Shown here piece by piece: positions 17,069-27,700 of a stretch of DNA of 64,000 nt. Location: assembly GCF_000020525.1 (NCBI RefSeq), contig NC_011026.1, positions 3,020,001 to 3,084,000 of the forward strand, written 5' to 3'. The position numbers were made by a program, and so were the translations under genes. Below the pieces are notes generated by a model that saw nothing but the letters and a program-made list of their open reading frames with translations, was not told the DNA's origin and did no database searches. How positions within the stretch are numbered: the stretch's first letter is position 1; each line of letters opens with the position of its first letter. The DNA comes from Chloroherpeton thalassium ATCC 35110 (GTDB taxonomy: Bacteria; Bacteroidota; Chlorobiia; Chlorobiales; Chloroherpetonaceae).

Positions 17069-17139
17069 CAACAAGGAGTTTCTTCAAAGATAGGTGATAC
17101 GCAGGGCTAACGAAAATAATGTAATTAAATTTAAAGCAA

Positions 17140-17167
17140 AAAGGCATTCCCCAAGAGGAATGCCTTT
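17140..17167 (-). terminator. Rho-independent terminator after the OmpA-family lipoprotein gene
   Basis: A perfect 11-bp stem (AAAGGCATTCC with GGAATGCCTTT) with a 6-base loop is followed on the minus strand by a T-rich stretch (TTTTTGCTTT). It is 25 bases past the lipoprotein stop codon and before the ferredoxin-NADP reductase gene, so the two genes are separate transcription units. Confidence 0.85.
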
Positions 17168-17191
17168 AACTTTTTCAAAAAACTAACCGTG

Positions 17192-18274
17192 TTAGTCCTT
17201 GTGCGACATGTAGCGCGGGTTTCTTGGCGCTGTTTTATAACCACTACCGCCGGCGCTGCTATATCTTGCATCGTTATCCACACGACGACCTTTTTTCAAC
17301 GGAACAAATGTCACATTTCTATCCGGTTGATATTGGCTATCGTTTGTTGGATATGGCTCTGGAACGCGTGGCTTATAGTTTGCTTTCGCCTTTCCGAAAG
17401 AAACCACTTTAAAACGGCGATATTCATCGCTCAAATTAAAGCGCTCAACCAACTGCAACCAAGCATTATTTGCCCTTTTAGCACCCAATTCATAGTTGTA
17501 GCTATTGTCGCCACGAACATCGCAATGACCTTCAATAACAATATTGATATCTGGATCGTCAAGCAATGTTTTCAGCGAGTCCTGGTTTTTCTGGAACTGC
17601 GCTTGCGCCGAAGCGTCAATGTTAGCTCTGTCATAAGCAAAAAGGATATTGCTGAGCTCAGGAACTTCCACAATCAAAGTGGATGCTTTCTTAGAAGTTC
17701 CGCCTTTGCCTTCTGCAGTAATGACATACTGCATGGACTCTTGAGGCTTTACCTCCGTTTTGCCCACACTATCAACTTGGCCAATTCCTGAAATAGTGAT
17801 TTTTCCAGGCAAAGCGCCTTTTACTGTCCAGGAAATCGTGGCCTTGTCTGACTTCGTGCTTACAATCTTTTCCGGGCTAACACTAAACGTAATCTGAGGC
17901 GGGGCTGGAACGGAAACCAAAACCTGTACGGTATCTTTTACAGATTTTTCACCAGCCGTTGCAATTGCAATGTACTGATAGGTTAATTTTTTCGGTCCAG
18001 GTAAGGCAGGACGCGGAGAAACAAATGTGCTGTCTTCTGATTTCTTTTCGACTCGCCTTGTTGAGAATAAATTTGAAATTTGGATTTCTTCGATATTCTC
18101 GGCTTTCCAACCGATAACGGCAGAATCGCCGATGGTCATTTCAACACGCTTTTTGCGCGGAAAAAGCTCTTCGCCCTCTTGACGGACAAACATGCTGATG
18201 GTAGGATCAGATGCACACCCAGAACCTACAATTAACACCAGCAACAACAACGGAAGAACATATTTCTGTGCCAT
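17192..18274 (-). CDS. OmpA-family lipoprotein (Pal-like peptidoglycan-binding domain)
   Basis: A 360-residue outer-membrane lipoprotein. The signal peptide ends in VGSGC with the lipidated Cys at about residue 20. The middle (about 30-200) has two Ig-like beta repeats, seen as PAPPQITFSVSP and related segments. The C-terminal OmpA/Pal domain (about 210-330) has ILFAYDRANID, EGHCDVRGD and a GAKRANNA helix, which bind peptidoglycan diaminopimelate. The C-terminal tail is basic. It probably anchors the outer membrane to the cell wall. It is transcribed alone, with its own terminator. Confidence 0.88.
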   Translation of the reverse strand: MAQKYVLPLLLLVLIVGSGCASDPTISMFVRQEGEELFPRKKRVEMTIGDSAVIGWKAENIEEIQISNLFSTRRVEKKSEDSTFVSPRPALPGPKKLTYQYIAIATAGEKSVKDTVQVLVSVPAPPQITFSVSPEKIVSTKSDKATISWTVKGALPGKITISGIGQVDSVGKTEVKPQESMQYVITAEGKGGTSKKASTLIVEVPELSNILFAYDRANIDASAQAQFQKNQDSLKTLLDDPDINIVIEGHCDVRGDNSYNYELGAKRANNAWLQLVERFNLSDEYRRFKVVSFGKAKANYKPRVPEPYPTNDSQYQPDRNVTFVPLKKGRRVDNDARYSSAGGSGYKTAPRNPRYMSHKD

Positions 18275-18705
18275 GTTAATTAGCTATTTTTGATTTTTGA
18301 AGTGAATAAAAACTCATGGAAAATTTTTGGAAGCTTCTATCATAATATAATATAACTATTCCTAAACTTAATCTCCCTATTTAAAACCCGCCTAATCAAT
18401 TGTTTAGAGCTTCTGTTTAGCGACCTCTTCGCGCATAACAACTAAACGCATTCATTTCTAACAGAAAAGCGGCAAAATACCATGCCGCCTAACTCTTTTC
18501 TAACGAAAAACCGAATTGCCTTATCCACTTAAAACATGAAATCATTTTATGCAAATTTTTCTGTTCCATTACGTTGAGCAACAATTATGATCTCTGCTAA
18601 AAATTCTTCGATAAGTAACTTGTACGATAAGAAATCATTTTTTTTACAGGCTTTAATGCTGCATCAGTGAACGGTTTAAACAATAAAAAACAAATCACAA
18701 ATCAA
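18275..18705. other. Intergenic region between divergent genes (431 bp)
   Basis: AT-rich spacer between the OmpA-family lipoprotein gene (minus) and the 2',3'-cyclic phosphodiesterase gene (plus), so it must hold both promoters. I could not assign -35/-10 boxes with confidence. One short inverted repeat (GCGGCA with TGCCGC, about 18470-18489) is present; on the minus strand it is followed by CTTTTC and looks weakly terminator-like, although no minus-strand gene precedes it. No tRNA-like or coding sequence seen. Confidence 0.5.
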
Positions 18706-19263
18706 ATGACCGCAAACACATTCGTGGCCGCGCCTATCGAAAATACCAAGGGTTGGCTCAGCCAATATTTAATAAAGCTACCGGACGCGCTTCGCGTTTT
18801 TGATGCGCGGGACTTGCATCTGACCGTCGCTTTTTTGGGGAAAATTTCCGCCGAAGCTCAACATGCGGTTATCCGAATATTGGAGCAACTTTCGCATCCG
18901 GCTTTTGAGATTTCCTTTGACCGGCTCGTGGCGCTGCCAAACGCAAAAAGAATGAGCGCGATTTCATTGCGCGTAAAAGACGGCGCTTCGGAGGCCGCCC
19001 GATTCATTGAAACATGGCGCGAGCCGATTTTCCAATCCGTCGCGCTGCCGCCGGAAACCCGTCCGCCACTGCCACACATCACCATCGCCCGACCCAAGCG
19101 CAATGCGACGGCGCGGGAAAAGAACACCATTTTAAACTGGTGCAATGCCGAAACGCCGCCAAGCGTCACGATTCCAATCAACCGCGTGGCGCTTTATACT
19201 TGGAGCGACAATCGCAAAGAACGGCAATTCAAAATCCTTTACGAAAAGTCGCTCCAAGTTTGA
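18706..19263 (+). CDS. thpR: RNA 2',3'-cyclic phosphodiesterase (ThpR/LigT-like 2H protein)
   Basis: I chose the ATG at 18706 (185 residues, MTANTFVAAP) over a GTG 13 codons upstream, because family members begin with this strand. Both catalytic HxT motifs of the 2H phosphoesterase fold are present: DLHLTVAFLG (His38/Thr40) and LPHITIARP (His124/Thr126). The enzyme opens 2',3'-cyclic phosphate ends of RNA, for example on tRNA halves. The gene is convergent with the acyl-CoA carboxylase gene, with 55 bases between the stops and no clear terminator. Confidence 0.88.
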   Translation: MTANTFVAAPIENTKGWLSQYLIKLPDALRVFDARDLHLTVAFLGKISAEAQHAVIRILEQLSHPAFEISFDRLVALPNAKRMSAISLRVKDGASEAARFIETWREPIFQSVALPPETRPPLPHITIARPKRNATAREKNTILNWCNAETPPSVTIPINRVALYTWSDNRKERQFKILYEKSLQV

Positions 19264-19318
19264 AATCAAAAAACTCGAACGCCAAAAACTTGAAGCGGAG
19301 CAACTTGAGCGGCGAAAA

Positions 19319-20875
19319 TTAAAGTGGAATATTTCCGTGCTTTTTGCGTGGATTTTCATCCACTTTGTGCTTAAGCATTTGAAACGCGCGGATGAGCCGC
19401 TCGCGGGTTTCGCGCGGGAAAATCACCTCGTCGATGTAGCCGCGCTCAGCCGCCAAATACGGATTGGCGAAAGTGTCCTCAAATTCGCGCGTTTTGTCCC
19501 GGAGTGCTTGTTGCGGGTCGTCCGCCGAGGTTATTTCTCTTTTGAAAATAATTTCCGCCGCGCCTTGGCTGCCCATCACGGCAATTTCCGCGCTCGGCCA
19601 AGCGAAGTTCATATCGCCGCGAATGTGTTTGGAATTCATCACGTCGTAAGCCCCGCCGTAGGCTTTGCGCGTAATAACGGTCACTTTCGGCACGGTCGCT
19701 TCGGCGAAGGCGTAAAGCAATTTTGCGCCGTGAATAATAATCCCGTTCCATTCTTGATCCGTGCCAGGCAAAAATCCGGGAACATCCACCAAGACGAGCA
19801 GCGGAATATTGAAGCAATCGCAAAAACGCACGAACCGCGCCGCCTTGCGCGACGATTCGATGCTCAACACGCCGGCCAAAACGCCTGGCTCGTTGGCCAC
19901 AATACCGACCGATTGCCCACCGACCCGCGCAAATCCAACACGGATGCTCGGCGCATAATCCTCATGCACTTCCAAAAATTCGCCGCCGTCGGTAATCAGT
20001 CCGATAATATCTTTCATGCTGTACGGCGTGTTCGGGCTGTTCGGGATAATTTTGTCAAGCAGGGCTTCGGCGTTTTCCGGCGCAGGTTTCGGTTCTATGT
20101 CGGCGGGTTTTTCTTCGCAATTTTGCGGAATGTAGCCGAGCAGCTTTTTGATGTCTTCGAAAAGCGCCACTTCATTTTCGCAGGCAAAATGCGCAACACC
20201 GCTCTTCGAGGCGTGTGCGTCCGCCCCGCCCAACTCTTCTTGCGTCACATCCTCATGCGTCACCGTTTTGACGACATTCGGCCCCGTGACAAACATATAG
20301 CTGGAATGTTTTACCATGAAAATAAAATCCGTGATGGCCGGCGAGTAGACCGCCCCACCCGCGCAAGGACCCAAAACGGCGGAAATTTGCGGCACAACAC
20401 CGGACGCCAGCGTATTGCGCAAGAAAATATCCGCATAGCCGCCGAGCGAATCCACGCCTTCTTGAATGCGTGCGCCGCCGCTGTCGTTCAAGCCAATGAC
20501 GGGCATGCCGTTTTTCATTGCCAAATCCATGATCTTGCAGATTTTTTCCGCGTTGGATTTCGAGAGACTGCCACCAAGCACGGTAAAATCCTGACTGAAC
20601 ACATAAATCGGCCTTCCGTTAATTGTTCCGAATCCGGTGACGACGCCGTCGCCGAGATAACGCTGCGAGCTTAGCCCGAAGCTTGCGGTGTTGTGGCGAA
20701 CAAATGCGCCGATTTCCTGAAACGACCCTTTGTCTAATAAGAGGTCTATTCGCTCACGCGCGGTTAGTTTTCCCTTTTTATGCTGGGCTTCAATGCGATT
20801 TTCGCCGCCAAGTTTTGCGGTTTCTCGGCGAAGCGCTTCTAATTTCTCAAACTTTTGCTCAAGAGATTCCGACAT
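19319..20875 (-). CDS. Acyl-CoA carboxylase carboxyltransferase (beta) subunit
   Basis: A 518-residue crotonase-fold carboxyltransferase with the N-terminal half [22 protein letters not shown] and [11 protein letters not shown], the oxyanion-hole region [12 protein letters not shown] and the C-terminal half [24 protein letters not shown] and [10 protein letters not shown]. This is the propionyl-CoA carboxylase beta / methylmalonyl-CoA decarboxylase alpha family. It moves CO2 between carboxybiotin and an acyl-CoA. No biotin carrier or biotin carboxylase is nearby. In green sulfur bacteria a role in propionyl-CoA or branched-chain/odd-chain metabolism is likely, but substrate is inferred from family only. 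Confidence 0.88.
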   Translation of the reverse strand: MSESLEQKFEKLEALRRETAKLGGENRIEAQHKKGKLTARERIDLLLDKGSFQEIGAFVRHNTASFGLSSQRYLGDGVVTGFGTINGRPIYVFSQDFTVLGGSLSKSNAEKICKIMDLAMKNGMPVIGLNDSGGARIQEGVDSLGGYADIFLRNTLASGVVPQISAVLGPCAGGAVYSPAITDFIFMVKHSSYMFVTGPNVVKTVTHEDVTQEELGGADAHASKSGVAHFACENEVALFEDIKKLLGYIPQNCEEKPADIEPKPAPENAEALLDKIIPNSPNTPYSMKDIIGLITDGGEFLEVHEDYAPSIRVGFARVGGQSVGIVANEPGVLAGVLSIESSRKAARFVRFCDCFNIPLLVLVDVPGFLPGTDQEWNGIIIHGAKLLYAFAEATVPKVTVITRKAYGGAYDVMNSKHIRGDMNFAWPSAEIAVMGSQGAAEIIFKREITSADDPQQALRDKTREFEDTFANPYLAAERGYIDEVIFPRETRERLIRAFQMLKHKVDENPRKKHGNIPL

Positions 20876-21458
20876 CTTTTATTGAATTATAGTTTTTGCG
20901 TAAAAGCAAACGAATAACTCGCAGCATCTTCCGCAACGAGCATTGCTGCTATCAAATAAAACGGCTGAATGCCTTTGTTTGTCAGCCTGTGGGACGACCA
21001 CTCGTTCAGTGCTGTGTGAATTTTCGCAAAAGAAACACACTCAAAATTAGCCTTCTTTGAACACTTGCGGTTTATAATCAGACATTCTAGTGATTATTAG
21101 GCATGTGGGATAATACAGGATTTTGAAAAAGTAAAAAAACGGAAAACCTGTCCGCTTTAGGCGGGAAATGAAAATAACCCAATGCTTTAGTGTGATAAAA
21201 TCGCAACACGTTTTCACATACTATCGCTAATCGGCGACGAGAAAAACGTGCCCGATTAAGGATTTTTCAGGTTCTTTGTTATCAATCGTATTTTCGCTAA
21301 CTTCATGCCCCAAATCCAGGCCTGATAGCCTGAAAGGGCATATATCATGAAGACACCCTGTGCTCTTCAGCACTGAAATAGAAAGACTTTTACGCAAGAG
21401 CTTTTCATATAGAGAGTATTGCCTCTCTTCAATCAAATTAGAAAGATAGACACCAACA
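20876..21458 (+). promoter_or_regulatory. Intergenic region (583 bp) including structured secA leader
   Basis: The spacer separates the divergent carboxylase and secA genes. Its secA-proximal part (21301-21376) can fold: CTTCATG (21301-21307) pairs with CATGAAG (21346-21352), TGCCC (21306-21310) with GGGCA (21336-21340), and CAGGC (21317-21321) with GCCTG (21328-21332). A second hairpin follows, GTGCT-CTTC-AGCAC at 21360-21373. Two tiny ORFs are present: ATG 21305 (MPQIQA) and ATG 21347 (MKTPCALQH), the second after a GAAAGGG. A separate small inverted repeat (CCGC/GCGG, about 21152-21164) is also seen. Regulation of secA is inferred only. Confidence 0.4.
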
Positions 21459-24400
21459 ATGCTAAAGTTTATTGAAAAAATATTCGGTTCGAAGCACGAT
21501 AGAGACATCAAGCGCTTGTGGCCAATTGTAGATGAGATTAATGAGCATTTTGAATCCTATAAAAGTTTGTCGGACGAGGCGTTGCGAGGAAAAACCCAAG
21601 AACTTAAAGAGCAAATTAAGGAACACATAAGCGACATTGAGCAGTCAATTATAACCGAAAAGAAACAGTTAGAAAACTTAGAGCTCACCATAGAAGAAGC
21701 CGAGAGCATCCAAGAAAAAATTGAGGGGATTGAAAAAGAACTGCACGATGCCACTGAAGAAGCGCTAAACGAAGTTTTACCAGAAGCCTTTGCAATCGTC
21801 AAAGAAACTGCGCGGCGTTTGGTCGGAAAAGAATATCCGGTGATGGGCAGCACCAACATCTGGAACATGGTTCCTTACGATGTGCAGCTCATCGGCGGAA
21901 TTGTGCTGCATCAAGGCAAAATTTCAGAAATGGCGACCGGCGAAGGTAAAACGCTGGTTGCAGTGTTGCCGACATTCCTCAATGCCTTGACCGGAAAAGG
22001 CGTGCATATCGTCACAGTCAATGATTATTTGGCGCAGCGCGATAAAGAATGGATGACGCCCATTTTTGAATTTCATGGGTTGACTGTTGGCGCGATCCTT
22101 GGCAACATGCCGCCGTATCAGCGAAAAGAACAATACGCTTGCGATATTACCTACGGCACAAACAACGAATTTGGCTTCGATTACCTGCGCGACAACATGG
22201 CTGGCGACCCTGAAGATGTTGTACAACGAGAATTTAATTATGCGATTATCGACGAGGTTGATAGCGTTTTGATCGACGAAGCGCGCACGCCGCTTATTAT
22301 TTCAGGTCCCGTGCCAAACGCGGATGTCAATAAGTACAATGAAATCAAACCGCGTGTAGAACGCTTGGTTCGTGCTCAGCAAAACCTCGTTGCCAAAATT
22401 CTGACCGAAACCGAAAAAGCCATTAAAACCCCAAACAAAGCTGATAAAGATGCGGAGTTCAATATCGGGTTGGGCTTGCTTCGCGCCAAACGCGGTCAAC
22501 CCAAAAACAACAAGTTTATTAAGCTGATTGGCGAGCCAAACGCCGCCAGATTCATGCAAACTGTTGAGAATGAGTTTCTCAAAGATAACGCTCGCCGAAT
22601 GCACGAGGTCGATGAAGAGCTTTACTTCTCCATTGATGAAAAAAATCACACCATTGAGCTGACGGAAAAAGGTCGGGAGTTTATGACCGACACACACGAA
22701 GACCCAGACTTTTTCGTTTTGCCTGATGTTGGAACAGAAATTTCGAAAATAGATTCGGACGCGACTCTCTCTGAACAAGATAAGGTTCAGAAAAAAGACG
22801 AGCTTTACCGGCTGTTCTCGGTTCGTTCAGAGCGGATTCACAATGTGTCGCAGCTTTTAAGAGCGTTTTCGCTTTACACGCGCGACGACGAATATGTGGT
22901 TCAAGACGGCAAAGTGCTAATTGTTGATGAATTCACAGGCCGTATTTTGCCCGGTCGCCGTTATAGCGACGGATTGCACCAAGCGCTCGAAGCCAAAGAA
23001 GGCGTCAAAATCGAGGGGGAAACCCAAACGATGGCCACCATTACGCTGCAAAATTTCTTCCGTCTCTATAAAAAACTTGCAGGCATGACGGGCACGGCTG
23101 AAACCGAAGCGTCGGAATTTTTCGAAATTTATAAGCTCGATGTGGTGGTCATCCCAACGAACAAACCTATTGTTCGAAAAGATCAAGAGGATTTGATTTT
23201 CAAAACGAAGCGCGAAAAATACAACGCGGTTATTAATAAAATTCAGGAGCTTCAAGAAAAAGGCCAACCGGTGTTAGTTGGTACAACGAGCGTGGATGTT
23301 TCCGAAACGCTTTCTCGTATGCTGAAAATGAAACACATCGAACATAACGTTTTGAACGCAAAGCAGCACGCGCGCGAAGCGGATGTTGTTGCGAACGCTG
23401 GCCATAAACGCGCCGTTACGATTGCCACAAACATGGCGGGTCGTGGTACAGACATCAAACTGGGCGAAGGCATTACAGAGGTTGGCGGGTTGTTTATTTT
23501 GGGAACAGAACGCCACGAGTCGCGCCGAATCGACCGCCAGCTTCGCGGTCGCGCCGGACGACAAGGTGATCCTGGAACTTCAGTTTTCTATGTTTCTTTA
23601 GAAGATGATCTGATGCGCCTTTTTGGCTCAGACCGCGTGATTTCTGTCATGGATAAGCTTGGCCACCAGGAAGGCGATGTGATTGAGCACTCAATGGTGA
23701 CAAAATCAATCGAGCGAGCCCAGCGCCGTGTGGAAGAACAAAACTTCGCGATTCGCAAACGCTTGTTGGAATACGATAATGTGATGAACCAACAGCGCGA
23801 GGTTATTTACACGCGCCGCCGAAAAGCGCTGGAGAAAAGACGCCTTCGCATTGAAATTTTTGATTTGCTGAGAGATTACGCGGACAAACACGCAGAGAAA
23901 TTCTATCAAGCCTTAGACAAAGATGGTTTGGAAGAACAAGTTTTGCGAGAACTTTCTGTTGATATTAAGCTTACCGTCGATGCGTTCGAAAAATTGGGCG
24001 AAGATGGCATTGCAGACAAAATCTACAATACGGCTGTTGATTTTTACAAGCGAAAAGAAGAGCTGCTTGGCAATGACATCATGGCGCAAATTGAGAAATA
24101 TTCTGTTTTGGGCGTTATTGACCAAAAATGGCGGGAGCATTTGCGCGACATCGACGACTTAAAAGAAGGTATTAACCTGCGCGCTTACGGACAGAAAGAT
24201 CCGCTACTCGAGTACAAACAAGAAGCCTTCAAGCTGTTTGTCGATTTGCTTGAAGAAATTTCGACTGAAACCTTAAGTTTCGCATTTAAACTTTTCCCTC
24301 AACAAGCCGCTGAAAGAGCCACCTTCATTCCTGAACGCAGCCGCGTCAGACAGGAGCGTTTAGTTGCACAACACGAAGTGGCTCAAAGTGCCTATGCCAC

Positions 24401-24590
24401 AGCCGCCCCTGCCGCCGAAACGACAACCACAGCCAAAGCCGCTGATGCGGCGCGACAGCAACCACCTGCCGCCGAAAATGAGGAACAAAAACGGCAACCC
24501 GTCCACGTTGAAAAAACACCCGGACGAAACGATCCGTGTCCTTGCGGAAGTGGCAAAAAATATAAACACTGTCACGGTCGAAATGCTTAA
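21459..24590 (+). CDS. secA: Preprotein translocase ATPase SecA
   Basis: The 1043-residue motor drives preproteins through SecYEG using ATP. Visible features are Walker A ATGEGKT, the DEVD box in [15 protein letters not shown], the helicase motif region [23 protein letters not shown] (motif VI) and the C-terminal zinc motif [16 protein letters not shown] for SecB/ribosome binding. The N-terminus carries a long charged insertion (about 45-95), and the PPXD region also has extra length, both typical of Bacteroidetes/Chlorobi SecA. A low-complexity Ala/Thr/Glu linker (about 985-1015) precedes the zinc motif. The next gene, porU, needs Sec export. Confidence 0.98.
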   Translation: MLKFIEKIFGSKHDRDIKRLWPIVDEINEHFESYKSLSDEALRGKTQELKEQIKEHISDIEQSIITEKKQLENLELTIEEAESIQEKIEGIEKELHDATEEALNEVLPEAFAIVKETARRLVGKEYPVMGSTNIWNMVPYDVQLIGGIVLHQGKISEMATGEGKTLVAVLPTFLNALTGKGVHIVTVNDYLAQRDKEWMTPIFEFHGLTVGAILGNMPPYQRKEQYACDITYGTNNEFGFDYLRDNMAGDPEDVVQREFNYAIIDEVDSVLIDEARTPLIISGPVPNADVNKYNEIKPRVERLVRAQQNLVAKILTETEKAIKTPNKADKDAEFNIGLGLLRAKRGQPKNNKFIKLIGEPNAARFMQTVENEFLKDNARRMHEVDEELYFSIDEKNHTIELTEKGREFMTDTHEDPDFFVLPDVGTEISKIDSDATLSEQDKVQKKDELYRLFSVRSERIHNVSQLLRAFSLYTRDDEYVVQDGKVLIVDEFTGRILPGRRYSDGLHQALEAKEGVKIEGETQTMATITLQNFFRLYKKLAGMTGTAETEASEFFEIYKLDVVVIPTNKPIVRKDQEDLIFKTKREKYNAVINKIQELQEKGQPVLVGTTSVDVSETLSRMLKMKHIEHNVLNAKQHAREADVVANAGHKRAVTIATNMAGRGTDIKLGEGITEVGGLFILGTERHESRRIDRQLRGRAGRQGDPGTSVFYVSLEDDLMRLFGSDRVISVMDKLGHQEGDVIEHSMVTKSIERAQRRVEEQNFAIRKRLLEYDNVMNQQREVIYTRRRKALEKRRLRIEIFDLLRDYADKHAEKFYQALDKDGLEEQVLRELSVDIKLTVDAFEKLGEDGIADKIYNTAVDFYKRKEELLGNDIMAQIEKYSVLGVIDQKWREHLRDIDDLKEGINLRAYGQKDPLLEYKQEAFKLFVDLLEEISTETLSFAFKLFPQQAAERATFIPERSRVRQERLVAQHEVAQSAYATAAPAAETTTTAKAADAARQQPPAAENEEQKRQPVHVEKTPGRNDPCPCGSGKKYKHCHGRNA

Positions 24591-24716
24591 GTGCAATAAA
24601 TTAGGATTAGTTATATAGACGACAAGTGAATATTATTAGGGATAAGTAGAATTCTTAACTATCGGCAAAATGCCTCAGGGGATTTTTATATCCAGTAAAA
24701 ATTAAAGTGTTGGTGA

Positions 24717-27700
24717 ATGAAGTTCTTCAAGATTTTTTCAATTGCGCTGTTACTTAATATCGGGTTGGGAGCATCGAAACTATTCGGACAAAGCAGCCTG
24801 CTTCAAGGGTCATTATTCAAGTCGAGTACTGCTTCACAAAGTGCGTCGGCCAGTTCAGAAGAAGACTCATCTACAAGTAGTGGAACAAATCTTGAAACTT
24901 TAACCAGCGTGACGCAAGAATCGAAAAGCGCCGTCTTGCTGGAATTTAATTTTGCAGCGCCGGAAGTTGAAACAAGTGAAACCTCCTCTACCAATAAGGT
25001 TTCCTTCTCACAAAGCGAAAATCAAGTCACAAGCTCTCAGTCGGCAATTCCATCTTTCAGCTATGCCATAGAAGGAAAAATACTGAACGCTCAAATTACA
25101 AGCAGAACCTATGGCAAATCGATTAAAAATGCGTCTTTTTCAACGACTTCATCAGAAACCACAACAGATCGTCCTTTAGGACTTGAGACAGAAAACAGCG
25201 AAAGTAACGAATCCAGCTCATCCTACACGACATCCTCAAGCACAAGTTCTACAAAAAGCGATATCGAATGGCATTATTCCGGAAAAATGCGCGGCACAGA
25301 TATTTCCCACCTGACCATTTCTCCTTACAAATACAACAGCAAAACCCAATCACTTAGCTACACAAGCGCGATTACCGTGCAGCTAACGCTGGACAAATCG
25401 TCGGAGACCGATTTTCAAGTTGGGATTGATACCAAAAAACTTTTGCAGCGCACGCCGAGTTCGCGTCGCCATTTTTCGAAGTCAGAATCTGTTTTAGGAA
25501 AAAACACAGCGTCTAAAAGCACGGCCAAAACAACAACCGCAACCAGCAAAAGCACATTCAATTCTGTTTTTTCAACTGAAATACAGAGCAGCGTTGATAT
25601 TTTGCCCGTCACCCCCAAATATCGCCTTATCATTGATGAAGATGGCGTTTATCAGATTGATTACTACGACCTGATTGATGAAGGCTTTCCTTCTGATTTC
25701 TTTACCGCCGATCCACGCACCATTCGCATTTTCAATAAAGGTGACGAGATTCCGATTTATGTGAAAGGTGAAGAAGATGGGGAATTTGACCGAAGTGATT
25801 ATATCGAATTTATTGGCGAAGCTAATCGCATTGGCCTTTCCGACTCCGACAGGCCAGACATGTATTATGATCCTTATACTGATGAAAATGTCTATTTCCT
25901 CTACTGGGAATCGACGCAAACGAGCTCAAACTCAGGCCTTAGACTGGTAGATGTTCCAGCACAAATTCAAGCGACCATTCCGCTTAAAAGTGCATTCAAC
26001 CTCACCGGCAGCTCGTTCCGCTCATCTGTTCATTTCGAAGAAAATAATGTTACAACCGAACGCATGAGCGGCTTCTACAGCATTTTCAATCAAGAGGAAT
26101 ACGAAACAACGAGAAATCACTCCGACGCTCGCGATTTGGATTTTTGGACATCTATCTATCACGGGCGCGCAAGCACATTTGACATTATCATTCCGTATCC
26201 CGATCAAAGCGTTAGTTCGGATACAGCAGGCTTAAGGGTTCGTGCGGCGTTTCACGGACTCAGCATGGTAGCGCTCAGCGGAGAACCGCAAAATACTGCC
26301 GTCATTTCGCTTGGCACTTCATCTTCAACATTTGAAGTCACAGAAACAAGTTGGGGAACAAATGTCTATTCAAACAGCAATTACAGCCGTCAGGAAAAAA
26401 ATGTTGTTGATGTCAAATTAGATATTTCAAAACAGCGGTTGCTTGACGCCGATAGCGCAGACGTTGTACAAATCAGCAATACCGACGACATTTCCACAGG
26501 CAGCAGCTCGCGCGTTTTTTATTTCAATTGGTTGGACATTACCTATCGCAGGCTGTATCGCGCATACAACGACATGCTCGAATTTACAACGCCGCCGACC
26601 AGGCGTCCTGGAACTTATCATTTTCAAATCACAGATTTCACGACATCCGATATTGATATTTATAAAGTCGGCGTCGGCAAGCTGACTAACTTTATTGTAG
26701 AAAGCTACGTTTCAAGCGAAGAGGACGAAACCTCCGCTGACGGAGAAAAGTATTACCGCGCCATTTTTCAGGACGCTGTTGTCAATCCTGAAGATGTGAC
26801 ATACATCGCCGTTAGTTCCGACCAAAAGAAAGACCCTTCGCGCTATGAAGAGGTGGAACCATCAAACTTGTTCAACCAAAGCAACAAATTAACGGATCAA
26901 AGCAACTCTTACGATTATATCATTATTACGTCTGACGAGTTTATCAACAGCAGCAACTTTGAAAAAACCAGCAACCCTGTTCGCCAATATAAAGAGTATC
27001 GCGAATCATACTTGAAAGCGATTGGGGAAACCGGCAATGTGTTGGTTGTTACAACGCAAGCCGTTTATGACGAGTTCAACTACGGCATCAAGAGCCCACA
27101 CGCGATTCGCGACTTCCTTGACTATGCGTATCACGAATGGGCTGTTGCACCCACTTATGTTTTACTTTTAGGCGACGCGTCTTACAGCACTTCCAACGAC
27201 TATGTTCCGACTATGCACGTGCAAACGCTGCGTTTCGGGGCGACTGCCGCAGATGTTTGGTATGCGATGGTTGACGGACTTGATGAATCTGGCCAGCTCG
27301 ACCTTTTACCAGACATGCAAATTTCCCGCGTGCCGGCGCGCTCACTTTCAGATATTAGCGCCTATTTAGAAAAACTCGAGAACTACGAACTCTACATTAC
27401 CAATTCATCTGAAGCCACCATTGGCACATGGCGAAACACCGTTGTGATGATTGCTGGAGAAACGGGTTCGGAAAGCATTGGTAGTTCATCTGTTCGCAAA
27501 GACGCCTTTGTCACTCAAATTGACAATTTGTTAGCCGATTATGTCAACCGAGGATACTTTGTAAAACGAATTCATACCAATTTGGGCAGAAATGCCTCAT
27601 CCGATATCACCTTCACTGATATTTACAGAGGAACTCGCTCCGACTTGCGAACCTATTTAAACGACGGGTGCCTGATTTTAAACTTCTTAGGCCACGGCGG

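Noticed and set aside
18469-18490. Inverted repeat with GCGGCA/TGCCGC in the thpR spacer as a small RNA terminator
   Set aside because: The stem is 6 bp with a long loop and no minus-strand gene precedes it, so it is noted only within the spacer entry.
19145-20674. Plus-strand 509-codon open frame opposite the acyl-CoA carboxylase gene
   Set aside because: Its translation is rich in Arg, His and Ala with no domain, and the minus strand encodes a complete carboxyltransferase with motifs. It is an antisense artefact of GC-rich codon use.
21227-21511. Minus-strand 94-codon frame across the secA start
   Set aside because: It overlaps the secA leader and first codons, shows no family and has no ribosome-binding site. 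The frame is best explained as chance opening opposite secA.
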